Positions 36,013 through 47,986 are shown, counted from the first letter of the stretch. The stretch: 64,000 bases of DNA from Agelas oroides (GCA_949130485.1 OX422196.1:5438889-5502888); one strand, 5' to 3'. A program made the numbers and translations. Notes: a model not told the origin generated them from the sequence alone.

Positions 36013-36108
36013 TCCAATGTTTTGAAGTTTTTGATCACTCTCGGATCAGCCAGTACAGTAGCTTCCTCATCCCCAATTCCAGTCCACTGGTAATCAGTCC
36101 AATCAAGA
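36013..36108 (-). CDS. LRR exon, type C
   Basis: 96 nt, LDWTDYQW then TGIGDEEATVLADPRV; acceptor ttcttattcag, donor gtaagt. Paired with the type A exon 169 bp upstream. Confidence 0.68.
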
Positions 36109-36276
36109 CTGAATAAGAAATATATCAGGGGGAAAACATATAGTGTGTATTACATTACTCCATTCTATAGAAATATCAGCATCCAACCCCCACATTCCTG
36201 CATGTAACTAAAATCAGTCCTAGTATAACTTATCACAAAGCAGCCTGACACTAAGACCTCAGAGCATCAATCTCAC

Positions 36277-36360
36277 TTCAGTACTTCCAGTGACTTGTTA
36301 TGTTGGAGTGCTCTGGCCAGAGTTATCACCCCAGTGGCAGTCAGACCATTGTCACTGAGG
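36277..36360 (-). CDS. LRR exon, type A
   Basis: 84 nt, LSDNGLTATGVITLARAL then QHNKSLEVL, donor gtgaga. The acceptor region reads acccacctgcag. Confidence 0.68.
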
Positions 36361-37727
36361 CTGCAGGTGGGTGTAATCAGACATGAACACACGCTCGAGT
36401 TGGGTTTCTTTTGCAAATGATAACTCCTCACCACCTCAACTCACACTACTTATTTCCACGAAAGGGATCTGAATGTGGTGTCTAGTCAATTTGTTTCCAG
36501 GCACCATCATTATTACACTATGTGCGCATGCAATCAGTTTTGGCCGTCTGTCTGTCTGTCCGTCAGTCACTTTGTCAGTACAGTGAAAAATGTAAAAATC
36601 AGCACATTAATTTTGCTGTATGCACCAATGACATGGCGATCTAAAATAAATTAACATGTGTACCTGATAGAGACCAAAGCAGTTCAATCCTTTGCATTTC
36701 CAGTGCTTTTCTATTTGTATTGTCCACCATTTTGATACGGTCAACAACTTGGATATGGTGAAGACCAGTCATATGTGTTTGGGTTTACCAGCCTCGTTTC
36801 CAGTATAGTACATGTTACTGCAAACAAGCAAAAGCTGGCAGGGCCAGAGCCAGCCATGGTGATGATCGTTGATGCTAGGGGGGTCTGGGGGCGTGTCCCC
36901 CAAGAAATTTGTATTCTGAGATCGCTTCTGAGGCTATGTTTCAGCCAAAATGGTATTAGAATCTCCTACCTGTAGCTACTTACTGCAGCCAGTGAAGCTA
37001 CTTGAAACAACTGAACAAAGCTGCCAGAAATGACCATCTCACATAAGTATTTTTCAATGGGGAAAGGCGATGCGAGTTGCCTGGAAGGCTTGATCTAATC
37101 TCTTTTTGGAAGATTGCCATCATTTGCTTGCATGCATCATTTCACACACGTTAGCCCCACCCCCATTTTGCATGCTGCTCTCACACTTAGATGTCATATG
37201 GAAAATCAACAATCCAGTCATCGTCACTTTGAACGCTTGATGTCTCAAAAAACGCCTCATCATACTTTGGCCATGGTATTGCATCTGCATACAGTTGAAT
37301 TCACGTAAGTTACCAGGCTGGTTCTCTCACAAACGCCCTAGGTATAAGGTTATCGTATCTACTATACAGCTAGGCCTAGTCTTATGAAACTATAACGCTG
37401 ATGGGTAGATCCTGTATATCTCAGCAGCCGTGCAGTTCCACTGTCAGTGGTCACAATCAGTTGTGAACACAAGCAGCCCTAGTGCTAGCTTGGTGACTAT
37501 TTTGCAACTGTCTGTATACATATTCATGTATACGGTTTGTTTACATGATAGTCTCATAATACCATATTTCTTCAATCAGACGCCACAGCCACTGTTTTTT
37601 CACGGTTTGTTTTTGTGCGGCTACTCTTTGAGGGCGGCATCCATTTTTTTTGGAAAGCCTATGAATATCAACAATGGCTGAATAAGGTACGTACAGGCAA
37701 GAGTTTATTACAGTATTAAGAGTGTAA
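36361..37727. other. No intact gene; hAT scrap at about 36840-36960
   Basis: The scrap gctaggggggtctgggggcgtgtcccccaag is the inverse of the 3' subterminal region of the 57.7-kb hAT (gggggggcatgcccccagacccccctag). 37290-37560 holds degenerate copies of the small secreted-peptide-like repeat. Confidence 0.5.
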
Positions 37728-37781
37728 AACTCCCATATGTTTCTATACCCACCATCTGGATGGGAGGACGTACGCAATCAG

Positions 37782-37884
37782 TAGCCTCGTTCCCAGGCCC
37801 CACCCAGCTTTCTGTCGCTTATTAGTACAGTAAAGTGGGACTAATAAGCGATGGAAAGCTGGGCGGGGCCTGGGAACGAGGCTA
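37782..37884. mobile_element. Palindromic MULE-like MITE inside the foldback left arm
   Basis: Ends tagcctcgttcccaggcc and its inverse. It is flanked by cgcaatcag (37773-37781) and tgcaatcag (37885-37893), a 9-bp duplication with one mismatch. The mirror position in the right arm has a single ggcaatcag, an empty site. The 9-bp duplication suggests the Mutator superfamily. Confidence 0.75.
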
Positions 37885-38049
37885 TGCAATCAGCAGTGAA
37901 TATGCTAAGCTGTGAAAACACAGCAGTAAAGAGGCTGGCTTTTGCTGTTCTGTGGTGGCCCGGTAGTGTCAAAAACGACTTTCGCATGTCACATTGAATT
38001 CGCCTCTGCAATCGCTAAATTAGATATACGGCATTGCGTTATTCGTAAA

Positions 38050-39377
38050 TATACGGTAGCGCGATCGGTCAGTGATCACCCTGTGCGGTCACCGATCGGA
38101 GTGGTACGGTCTGTGATCACCCCGTGCGGTCACCAATCGGAGTGGTGCGGTCTGTGATCTACCTGTGCGGTCACCGATCAAGGTTGTGCGGTCTGTGATC
38201 TACCTGTGCGGTCACCGATCGAGGTTGTGCGGTCTGTGATCTACCTGTGCGGTCACCGATCGAGGTTGTGTGGTCTGTGATCACCCTGTGCGGTCACCGA
38301 TCGGAGTGGTGCGGTCTGTGATCTACCTGTGCGGTCACCGATCAAGGTTGTGCGGTCTGTGATCTACCTGTGCGGTCACCGATCAAGGTTGTGCGGTCTG
38401 TGATCACCCTGTGCGGTCACCGATCGGAGTGGTGCGGTCTGTGATCTACCTGTGCGGTCACCGATCGAGGTTATGCGGTCTGTGATCTACCTGTGCAGTC
38501 ACCGATCGAGGTTGTGCGGTCTGTGATCTACCTGTGCGGTCACCGATCAAGGTTGTGCGGTCTGTGATCTACCTGTGCGGTCACCGATCGAGGTTGTGCG
38601 GTCTGTGATCTACCTGTGCGGTCACCGATCGAGGTTGTGCGGTCTGTGATCTACCTGTGCGGTCACCGATCGAGGTTGTGTGGTCTGTGATCACCCTGTG
38701 CGGTCACCGATCGGAGTGGTGCGGTCTGTGATCTACCTGTGCGGTCACCGATCGAGGTTGTGCGGTCTGTGATCTACCTGTGCAGTCACCGATCGAGGTT
38801 GTGCGGTCTGTGATCTACCTGTGCGGTCACCGATCAAGGTTGTGCGGTCTGTGATCTACCTGTGCGGTCACCGATCGAGGTTGTGCGGTCTGTGATCTAC
38901 CTGTGCGGTCACCGATCGAGGTTGTGTGGTCTGTGATCACCCTGTGCGGTCACCGATCGGAGTGGTGCGGTCTGTGATCTACCTGTGCGGTCACCGATCG
39001 AGGTTGTGCGGTCTGTGATCTACCTGTGCGGTCACCGATCGAGGTTGTGCGGTCTGTGATCTACCTGTGCGGTCACCGATCGAGGTTGTGCGGTCTGTGA
39101 TCTACCTGTGCGGTCACCGATTGAGGTTGTGTGGTCTGTGATCACCCTGTGCGGTCACCGATCGGAGTGGTGCGGTCTGTGATCTACCTGTGTGGTCACC
39201 GATCGAGGTTGTGCGGTCTGTGATCTACCAGTGCGGTCACCGATCGAGGTTGTACGGTCTGTGATCTACCTGTGCGGTCACTGATCGGTGTGGTGCGGTC
39301 ACCGATCGGAGTGCTGCGGTCTGTGATCTACCTGTGCGGTCACCGATCGGTGTGGTGCGGTCTGTGATCACCCTGTG
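38050..39377. repeat. 41-bp satellite array, left arm
   Basis: Unit gtgcggtctgtgatctacct plus gtgcggtcaccgatcgaggtt; about 30 copies. A variant with gatcaccc and ggagtg recurs every few units, giving a higher-order pattern. Confidence 0.9.
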
Positions 39378-39639
39378 CGGACACCGATCACTTTGTGCGG
39401 TCACCGATCTGCTCTGTGCGGTCACCGATCTTAGCGTGCGGTCACCGATCTTAGCGTGCGCTCACCGATCTGCCCTGTGCGGTGACCGATCACTCAGTGC
39501 GCTCACCGATCTGCCCTGTGAGGTCACCGATCACTCAGTGCGATCACCGATCTGCCCTGTGCGGTCACCGATCTTAGCGTGCGCTCACCGATCTGCCCTG
39601 TGCGGTCACCGATCACTCTGTGCGGTCACCGAGCAGGGT

Positions 39640-41110
39640 AGATCGGTGAGCGCACACTAAGATCGGTGACCGCACAGGTAGATCACAGACCGCAGCACTC
39701 CGATCGGTGACCGCACCACACCGATCAGTGACCGCACAGGTAGATCACAGACCGTACAACCTCGATCGGTGACCGCACAGGTAGATCACAGACCGCACAA
39801 CCTCGATCGGTGACCACACAGGTAGATCACAGACCGTACAACCTCGATCGGTGACCGCACAGGTAGATCACAGACCGCACAACCTCGATCGGTGACCACA
39901 CAGGTAGATCACAGACCGCACCACTCCGATCGGTGACCGCACAGGGTGATCACAGACCACACAACCTCAATCGGTGACCGCACAGGTAGATCACAGACCG
40001 CACAACCTCGATCGGTGACCGCACAGGTAGATCACAGACCGCACAACCTCGATCGGTGACCGCACAGGTAGATCACAGACCGCACAACCTCGATCGGTGA
40101 CCGCACAGGTAGATCACAGACCGCACCACTCCGATCGGTGACCGCACAGGGTGATCACAGACCACACAACCTCGATCGGTGACCGCACAGGTAGATCACA
40201 GACCGCACAACCTCGATCGGTGACCGCACAGGTAGATCACAGACCGCACAACCTTGATCGGTGACCGCACAGGTAGATCACAGACCGCACAACCTCGATC
40301 GGTGACCGCACAGGTAGATCACAGACCGCACAACCTCGATCGGTGACCGCACAGGTAGATCACAGACCGCACCACTCCGATCGGTGACCGCACAGGGTGA
40401 TCACAGACCACACAACCTCGATCGGTGACCGCACAGGTAGATCACAGACCGCACAACCTCGATCGGTGACCGCACAGGTAGATCACAGACCGCACAACCT
40501 CGATCGGTGACCGCACAGGTAGATCACAGACCGCACAACCTTGATCGGTGACCGCACAGGTAGATCACAGACCGCACAACCTCGATCGGTGACTGCACAG
40601 GTAGATCACAGACCGCATAACCTCGATCGGTGACCGCACAGGTAGATCACAGACCGCACCACTCCGATCGGTGACCGCACAGGGTGATCACAGACCGCAC
40701 AACCTTGATCGGTGACCGCACAGGTAGATCACAGACCGCACAACCTTGATCGGTGACCGCACAGGTAGATCACAGACCGCACCACTCCGATCGGTGACCG
40801 CACAGGGTGATCACAGACCACACAACCTCGATCGGTGACCGCACAGGTAGATCACAGACCGCACAACCTCGATCGGTGACCGCACAGGTAGATCACAGAC
40901 CGCACAACCTTGATCGGTGACCGCACAGGTAGATCACAGACCGCACCACTCCGATTGGTGACCGCACGGGGTGATCACAGACCGTACCACTCCGATCGGT
41001 GACCGCACAGGTAGATCACAGACCGCACCACTCCGATCGGTGACCGCACGGGGTGATCACAGACCGCACCACTCCGATCGGTGACCGCACAGGGTGATCA
41101 CTGACCGATC
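39640..41110. repeat. 41-bp satellite array, right arm (inverted)
   Basis: Reverse complement of the left-arm unit, about 35 copies, with the same variants in mirrored order and an extra pair of units at the outer end. Confidence 0.9.
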
Positions 41111-41341
41111 GTGCTACCGTATATTTACGAATAACGCAATGCCGTATATCTAATTTAGCGATTGCGGAGCCGAATTCAATGTGACATGCGAAAGTCGTTT
41201 TTGACACTACCGGGCCACCACACTGTTCACATAGCACTACCACCTAGAATGGCTTCATGTTAAGTACCTGCTAAACATATTCACTGCTGATTGCCTAAGT
41301 CATCCTATCCAGATGGCGGGTATAGAAACCATATGGGAGTT

Positions 41342-42235
41342 GCACACCAGAGGTTGCGTTCCCAGATTCTTGCACGAGAGCCTGGGAATGAGACTAGACA
41401 GACACTTTCTGCAGCTAATCACATTGTGATGACTGATAGACGCTGGCAGCAATGCCCACAGCCTCTCAGTCCTGCTGTCAGCTGTGGAAACAAGTTGTAA
41501 AACACAAACAGCTTTAGCGCTAGCTCAGTTACTGTCACTGAAACTTATTTGTACACGTGTTTGTGGGATCAATTGCTAGCCATTGCTACTACCCGAGGGC
41601 GGTGTTTATTTTGCTCAGAGCTTCCAATCGTGCAACTAATATTTGAGGGCAGTGACTACTCAAGGGTACGTATATCACTCAGTGCTTCTAATTTTGTAGC
41701 TACTACTCAGCGGTGGTGACTATTCAATATTGTGTCCGACTGAAAAAATATGGTATGAGCTTAACCACTCATGTTAGCTGTAATGTAAGCTATGTGTTCA
41801 ATAGCTCTCATCAAACTAAAATCCAAGCCTTTCACTTATGGTTATTCAGGACCATACCCTACTTCTTTGTCTGGGGGGGCCAACTTATTGGCTGAAGTAG
41901 AGAACATAGCTGCAGCCTTTTACTCCAGGGGGGTCGGGGGGAATACTCCCCCAGGAAGTTTTTGTAGTTTTAGGTGTTCTGAGGTGCATTTTCTGAGGCA
42001 TACAGGAAATCACACAGAGCTTCTTGAGAAAGTTTCATTGGGCGGCTCATTATCATTGTCGCATGCTGAACTACTAGAACTGGAAACCATCTCCACCTAG
42101 GGCCTACCCACCTAGGGCCTACCCCGAGTGCATGGATGCACGACACATGCACGTATATCATAACTGAGAGGTCATGTGATAGTATGCATTATTAGGGATT
42201 TGAAACCCACTGCCTAGTCAGCACTTAGCAGTCAA
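41342..42235. other. No intact gene; hAT scrap near 41865-41985
   Basis: ggggggtcggggggaatactccccc resembles hAT subterminal sequence. 41350-41400 has a partial cctgggaatgagactag MITE end. Remaining sequence is intron-like, with the B-exon upstream intron motif (tcatcaaactaaaatcc) but no exon. Confidence 0.45.
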
Positions 42236-42355
42236 CAGTTTCGCAAGCCATGCAGATCTAACCAACCCAGCGCAGATCATTTTTGGAGTCATGCACGGGG
42301 CACATATAACGAAAGCGATCCACACTAGCGTTGGTGGATCTGGCTTGCGAGACTA
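42236..42355. mobile_element. Short palindromic MULE-like MITE
   Basis: Left cagtttcgcaagcc...agatctaaccaaccc and right gttggtggatctggcttgcgagacta are inverted repeats related to the ends of the 61089-61492 element. No clear target duplication. Confidence 0.55.
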
Positions 42356-42531
42356 GCAAACAGCAATAGAGCAGGCCAGAAAAGATAGTCTCTGTGCGTT
42401 TGCCTACTGAGAGTGTTGACTATTGCATGCTACTCTCACCTTTTAGGCGGTTCATTTCTGGCCAGGAAGGCTTCTTGGGCTCCAAGCGGGTGTTTGCCTA
42501 CTGAGAGTGTTGACTATTGCATGCTTATTAA

Positions 42532-43037
42532 CCCTTTAAACCCTATAGTACACTTTTGATAACGTCATACTGCGCACTGCGCAGAAAAGATAGTCTCTGC
42601 GCGCTGGCGCGCAGGTTCTGCGTCAGCAGAAAGGGTGGGACAGGGGGAGGTGGGTGGGGTCACCCGCAGGGTGCTGTGCACATGGCAGCTGCTAGGCTTG
42701 GCTGCAAAAGGACCGTGGTTGGCACCGGGTGGGCCAACTCTTGGCCTGGCTGCATGAGCAGGCTTAGAAAATGCTACTCTCACCTTTCAGGGGGTTCATT
42801 TCTGGCAGGGAAGGCTTCTTGGGCTCTAAGCGGGTGTTTGCCAATCGAGAGTGCTGACCATTGCATGCTCGTTAATGAGGGGGCGTGGTTAAGGTCACGT
42901 GTCTGCTTGCTAAGGCTGGAAGTGGAGTTGGGCTCAGTTTTGGAGTCAGAGCTTTGACACAAATGGAGATACGGTGCGTTAAAGGCATGTTTAGGCTAAA
43001 ACTAATCTCCAGTGAAAAAAATTCAGTGTTTAAAGGG
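42532..43037. mobile_element. piggyBac-like MITE, copy 3, with perfect TTAA flanks
   Basis: Element begins ccctttaaaccctatag and ends gtgtttaaaggg. TTAA sits directly on both sides (42528-42531 and 43038-43041). The TTAA target duplication and CCC/GGG termini are the hallmark of the piggyBac superfamily. Non-autonomous, inverted relative to copies 1 and 2. Confidence 0.72.
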
Positions 43038-43239
43038 TTAAGCCTGAAAGTGCACTGGGGTTCATTTTTGGAGTCAGAGCTCAGACAGAAATGAAGATAT
43101 GGTGCATTAGAGGCATGTGTGTGCTAAAAGTCATCTCAAGTGAAACAAATTTAATTAAAAGCAACTTTAACTTTAGGTGTTAAAGGGTTAAAAGGAACTT
43201 TAACCTAAATTGTAATGTGGAGCTTAAAAAGTTACTTAC

Positions 43240-43335
43240 TCCAATGTTTTGAAGTTCTTGATCACTCTCGGATCAGCCAGTGCAGTAGCTCCCTCATCCC
43301 CAATTCCAGTCCACTTGTATTTATCCATATCAAGA
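43240..43335 (-). CDS. LRR exon, type C
   Basis: 96-nt exon, phase 2-2, encoding a 32-residue repeat with core WTGIGDEGATALADPRV and ending IKNFKTLE. Acceptor ttcttattcag, donor gtaagt. Type C repeats are four residues longer than types A and B. A MITE starts 13 bp upstream of the exon. Confidence 0.68.
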
Positions 43336-43347
43336 CTGAATAAGAAA

Positions 43348-43865
43348 TACCGTAAAATCGGGATAATAAGCACCCATGCATAGAAAATAAGCACCCCATG
43401 AATATAGGCACCCGTTTTGATTACAACAACCACATCACATTTATAAGCACCCATACAAAAATTGGCATCCCACATGAAAGAAAAAGCACCCGTTACCGCG
43501 CAAACAGAAGTGAATTTGCTGATTCGGTTTTTTTGAACGTAGCGGCTAATTTTCATCAGGGTCTATCTCCAATTGTAAGCAAGCTATTGACATGCGATAC
43601 AAAACCACAATTTAGGCAAAGCCCTCTTGATAAAACATACCCAGGAATTTAGTAAAAACCTCTTACAGACTCATTGGTGTCAAGCGTAGGTGGGTGGGGG
43701 TTGGCAACAGTCGATCGATTGCTGACTGTATCTCTGGTTGTAGAAAAGCTATAAACATAAAAAGAAACTCTAGGCCTACATAGCTAATCCGTTCCCACAC
43801 AACTGCACGCTACCAGAAAATTATATGCATTTATTAGCACCCCATGATAACCCTTAGTTACGGTA
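43348..43865. mobile_element. MITE with taccgta ends, second subfamily
   Basis: Left taccgtaaaatcgggataat and right ataacccttagttacggta. Interior repeats of ataagcaccc. 13 bp upstream of a type C LRR exon on the minus strand, where it now forms part of the acceptor-side intron. Confidence 0.6.
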
Positions 43866-43996
43866 TATCTGGAGGAAAAATCATGCACAGACAGTGAATA
43901 TAATAGTAATAATTACAGTACTCCTTTATAAAACATCCAGCATCCAACCCCCACATTCCTGCATGCAGCTACGTATATTTAGCCCTAGTACAACTT

Positions 43997-44556
43997 CAGT
44001 GATTCACCGATTATCGGATCCGTTATCAGAATCGGGCCGATAATGAGCTTTCTGGGCAGTATCGCCATCGGCAAATTTCACCAATAATGTAACCACATGC
44101 TAGCAATTCTTCTCTTTGAATGCTATACTCAAGCTGTCTTGGATGCACTTGCCTCGCTACCAGAGAGGAAGATTCCACACTCACAGTGGGAACGTTACTC
44201 CAGGTAAGTATAATATGAAGGCTTTCATACTTGCACAATTCAATCGCTAGCAACCAGTTTCTGCCAAAAGTATAGCTTAGTACTTTCATTCTTAAATACT
44301 ACAGTCTTAGAGATTGGGATTACTGTGACAAGCTACCGTCAGTCCTTGGTGAACATCACTGCCAAGTGAGAAGCCACAAAACAATTTTCATTGCACGGAC
44401 TCACTGCGAAGCACCCGGGAGGAAAATATTGGATCAGTTATCAGTATCGGCTGATATCTGCTGGTATATATCAGACTATCGGAGTATCGGCTGATATCTG
44501 CTGGTATATATCAGACTATCGGAATATCGGTAAAAACCCATATCAGTGCAACACTA
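43997..44556. mobile_element. hAT-like MITE
   Basis: Ends cagtgattcaccgattatcgg and ccgat...cagtgcaacacta, the CAGTG-TTGCAC style of hAT termini. A 40-bp internal unit (atcggctgatatctgctggt...) is tandemly duplicated at 44440-44525. Confidence 0.6.
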
Positions 44557-44558
44557 TA

Positions 44559-45454
44559 TGGGCCATTTGATAGGAAATGGGTCTTTGGGGTGAAATCTGG
44601 AAATGTGCATGTTTATGCACCAAATTATACTTTAGTATTTAACACTTTCCTGGCAAAGAATGCTTGTTGAAATAACTTATCATTGCCATGTTATATTTCT
44701 CAAAACCAACTCGTGTACAAAAGACAACTTTGAGAAATAACAGTTTAAAGTTTGACAAATGTTTGATGCTGGATGTGGACATGTGTGCGTATGATGTTCT
44801 GGTTCTCCTAGCTCAGCCATTTGCAATTAACTTGAGTACATTTAATCCTCAGGAAATTGACTGTAACAACTGTTTGAGCAAACATATTCACTTTCAAGCT
44901 CTTTTTGCGCTAGTTTCCTTGCATTGTCAAAATTAGGCGTTTGGCTGGTCACCCTCATTTAAAACACCTCTAGCAATCACAGTGCCAAGATCCAATTAAT
45001 CTTCACTCCCAATGTCCACATCAGAACCTCTGCCATGACGGTAAGTGTTCCTGGGACCTCCAAAGCAAACCCATAGAATATTCCTCATCCTGTTCAGTGA
45101 ATGCAGCTAAGTGTGCTTCATCTTCACATGCTGGAATGCTTATGTCATCACTAGTAGTAGCTATAGTTCCTAACAGCTGTATAAAACATGTAAAGTGGTG
45201 ACACTACTAAATGTTCTACAGTTATAGCTAGGCAACTTACCAGAAATACAGCTGCATTCCGCATTCTATGTGGATATTTCCCACTTAGTGAGCGCTTTCT
45301 GACATGGGAGTATGCATATGTTTAACCTCAGGATTGTGGCAACTCAAAATTGCAATAATCCCAGTTTCGTCAAAAATTTCGTATTTCACATATTTAGAGC
45401 TACTGAATATTCATAAATTTCACCCTAAGGGCCCTTTTCCTATAAAACGGCCCA
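44559..45454. mobile_element. Non-autonomous TIR element flanked by TA
   Basis: Ends tgggccatttgataggaaat and its inverse atttcaccctaagggccc...ggccca over ~40 bp. TA lies on each side (44557-44558, 45455-45456). The 82-codon frame inside has no known domain. TA flanks would fit the Tc1/mariner group, unproven. Confidence 0.6.
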
Positions 45455-45530
45455 TATAACATATCCCAAGGCAGCCTGATCCTACACAACTGACAGATCT
45501 CTTCAGAGCACCAATCAGTTTACAGCTCAC

Positions 45531-45614
45531 TTCAGTACTTCCAGTGACTTGTTATGTTGCAGTGCTCTGGCCAGAGCTGTGGCTCCAGTGGCAGTCAGAC
45601 CATTGTCTCTGAGG
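45531..45614 (-). CDS. LRR exon, type A
   Basis: 84 nt, LRDNGLTATGATALARAL then QHNKSLEVL; acceptor ccccactgcag, donor gtgagc. Matches the type A consensus exactly in the core. Confidence 0.72.
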
Positions 45615-46041
45615 CTGCAGTGGGGTATAATCAGACAAACACACTCTGAGTTAGATCCGCATGTTTCAGTTGCTATGGTAACGACACTCCTTACCACCCA
45701 AGGAGCCAATAACACTTCTAGTACATCATTTTTCACAAAAAGCATCTAAATATGGTGGCTGGTCAAGTAGATTCAATGCATTGTTGGCATTGTTGTTGCC
45801 ATAGCAACCAATCATGGGTTTACCACTAAGGACTTGTATTACTGAATAAAAGACAGCCTGTTTGTTGACAACATTCAAATATATAAAGTCCAGACTTGTT
45901 TCCGCATTGTTGTTACCATAGCAACAGATTACGGGGCTGGATTGGTATAATTTCCAAATTTCATGGATCAGATGCTGTGGCTACTAGTTGTCTTGCTGTT
46001 TAATTTTGTGCAGACACTATTCAAGTGTGGTATCTATATAT

Positions 46042-46275
46042 GTGAGTGGTTCAAGTAAAATTCTATGATATTCATAGAACCACGTGCCAATTAAGGTGGG
46101 TGTGGCTAACACCCACTGGGTAATATATATACTAGTTAGTAATATACCTGCACATTTGTAGATGAAGGAAAACAACTTCTTAATAACCTGTGAGTCTTTC
46201 CATCACTGTAAACCTCAATTTTAATAGAACTTGAGTCATGTGACATAAAGTTTGAATTTTACTTGAACCACTCAC
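46042..46275. mobile_element. Short MITE
   Basis: Ends gtgagtggttcaagtaaaatt and the inverse aattttacttgaaccactcac, 21 bp nearly perfect. Confidence 0.65.
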
Positions 46276-46714
46276 GTATACAGCTATGCCTAGTAGACTA
46301 TGACACTGTTGGGTACTTCTCGGCAGCTGGCCACAATGCAAAGACGCTGGCAGTAGTGCGTACAACCTTGCAGTCACACTGTCATAGGTGGCAATCAGTT
46401 GTAGAACACAAGCAGTCCTAGCACTAGCTTGGTGATCATCACTGACAATGATCTGCTAGTGCATATGGTCGGTTCACATGCTATAGCCTTGTATAGTAGC
46501 TGTGGCTACTAGTAGAGAGGAGAGTTTATTATGATCAGTGCTTCCAATCTTGTGGCTACTACTCCAGGGTGGTGACTATTCTTAACCTCTCATGTTAGCT
46601 GTAATGCACCTATGTGTTCAATAGCTCTCATCAAACTAAAATCCTAGCCTTTTATGGCATGTGTTCAATAAATCCAAGCCTTTCAGTTATAAATGGTTAT
46701 TATTTGGTAGTTAC

Positions 46715-46798
46715 TTCAGTGTTTTCAAGCTCTTGTTCACTCTCAGAACATCAGCCAGTGCCGAGGCTCCCTCAGATCCAATTTCATTCGATCCGAGG
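46715..46798 (-). CDS. LRR exon, type B (tandem array unit 6)
   Basis: 84 nt, LGSNEIGSEGASALADVL, acceptor ctcttccacag, donor gtaact. Last of the tandem array. Confidence 0.7.
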
Positions 46799-47044
46799 CT
46801 GTGGAAGAGAGTACTTCAGAATTAGTACAAGCAGTAAAAATATTAACGAGACAGTAAGTAATTAACATAGACATGTGTCACCACTAACAGTCTGAAAAAA
46901 TATGGTATGAGCTTAACAGCCCATGTTGACAGCAATGTACCCTATGTTCAACAGCTCTCATCAAACTAAAATCCTAGCCTTTTATGGCATGTGTTCAATA
47001 AATCCAAGCCTTTCAGTTATAAATGGTTATTATTTGGTAGTTAC

Positions 47045-47128
47045 TTCAGTGTTTTCAAGCTCTTGTTCACTCTCAGGACATCAGCCAGTGCTGAGGCTCC
47101 CTCAGATCCAATTTCATTTGATCCGAGG
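47045..47128 (-). CDS. LRR exon, type B (tandem array unit 5)
   Basis: 84 nt, LGSNEIGSEGASALADVL; spacing to the next unit is 290 and then 330 bp because the introns carry a short extra segment. Confidence 0.7.
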
Positions 47129-47334
47129 CTGTGGAAGAGTACTTCAGAATTAGTACAAGCAGTAAAAATATTAACGAGACAGTAAGTAATTAACATAGAC
47201 ATGTGTCACCACTAACAGTCTGAAAAAATATGGTATGAGCTTAACAGCCCAAGTTGACTGCAATATAAACTATGTTCAACAGCTCTCATCAAACTAAAAT
47301 CCCAATCTTTTACTTAGAGCTATTTGGCAGTTAC

Positions 47335-47418
47335 TTCAGTGTTTTCAAGCTCTTGTTCACTCTCAGAACATCAGCCAGTGCCAAGGCTCCCTCAGATCCA
47401 ATTTCATTTGATCCGAGG
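47335..47418 (-). CDS. LRR exon, type B (tandem array unit 4)
   Basis: 84 nt; same coding sequence as the adjacent unit by eye (LGSNEIGSEGALALADVL). Confidence 0.7.
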
Positions 47419-47618
47419 CTGTGGAAGAGAGTACTTCAGAATTAGTACAAGCAGTAAAAATATTAATGAGACAGTAAGTAATTAACATAGACATATGTCA
47501 CCACTAACAGTCTGAAAAAATATGGTAACAGCCCAAGTTGACTGCAATACAAACTATGTTCAACAGCTCTCATCAAACTAAAATCCCAATCTTTTACTTA
47601 GAGCTATTTGGTAGTTAC

Positions 47619-47702
47619 TTCAGTGTTTTCAAGCTCTTGTTCACTCTCAGAACATCAGCCAGTGCCAAGGCTCCCTCAGATCCAATTTCATTTGATCCGA
47701 GG
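47619..47702 (-). CDS. LRR exon, type B (tandem array unit 3)
   Basis: 84 nt, LGSNEIGSEGALALADVL, 284-bp spacing, donor gtaact. Confidence 0.7.
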
Positions 47703-47902
47703 CTGTGGAAGAGAGTACTTCAGAATTAGTACAAGCAGTAAAAATATTAATGAGACAGTAAGTAATTAACATAGACATATGTCACCACTAACAGTCTGAA
47801 AAAATATGGTAACAGCCCAAGTTGACTGCAATACAAACTATGTTCAACAGCTCTCATCAAACTAAAATCCCAATCTTTTACTTAGAGCTATTTGGTAGTT
47901 AC

Positions 47903-47986
47903 TTCAGTGTTTTCAAGCTCTTGTTCACTCTCAGAACATCAGCCAGTGCCGAGGCTCCCTCAGATCCAATTTTATTTAATTCGAGG
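47903..47986 (-). CDS. LRR exon, type B (tandem array unit 2)
   Basis: 84 nt, LELNKIGSEGASALADVL; exactly 284 bp from its neighbour on each side and with near-identical introns. Confidence 0.7.

Larger units (their letters stand above)
37728..41341. mobile_element. Giant foldback palindrome with tandem-repeat arms
   Basis: Two inverted arms of roughly 1.6-1.8 kb. The outer ~230 bp are unique sequence (aactcccatatg...ggcccggtagtgtc...acgactttcgcatgtcac) found inverted at the other end. The inner parts are tandem 41-bp repeats. A spacer of about 260 bp of 20-bp-period repeats lies at 39378-39640. This is the architecture of foldback elements (Drosophila FB, Galileo-type): long inverted repeats made of internal direct repeats and no obvious gene. 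No target duplication was identified. It could alternatively be a palindromic local duplication. Confidence 0.75.

Noticed and set aside
37942-39660. Open frames in the 41-bp satellite
   Set aside because: They arise from repeat periodicity and appear mirrored in both arms; no domain.
38050-41110. CRISPR-like repeat array
   Set aside because: Units are contiguous direct repeats with no unique spacers, in two inverted arms, in a eukaryotic context.
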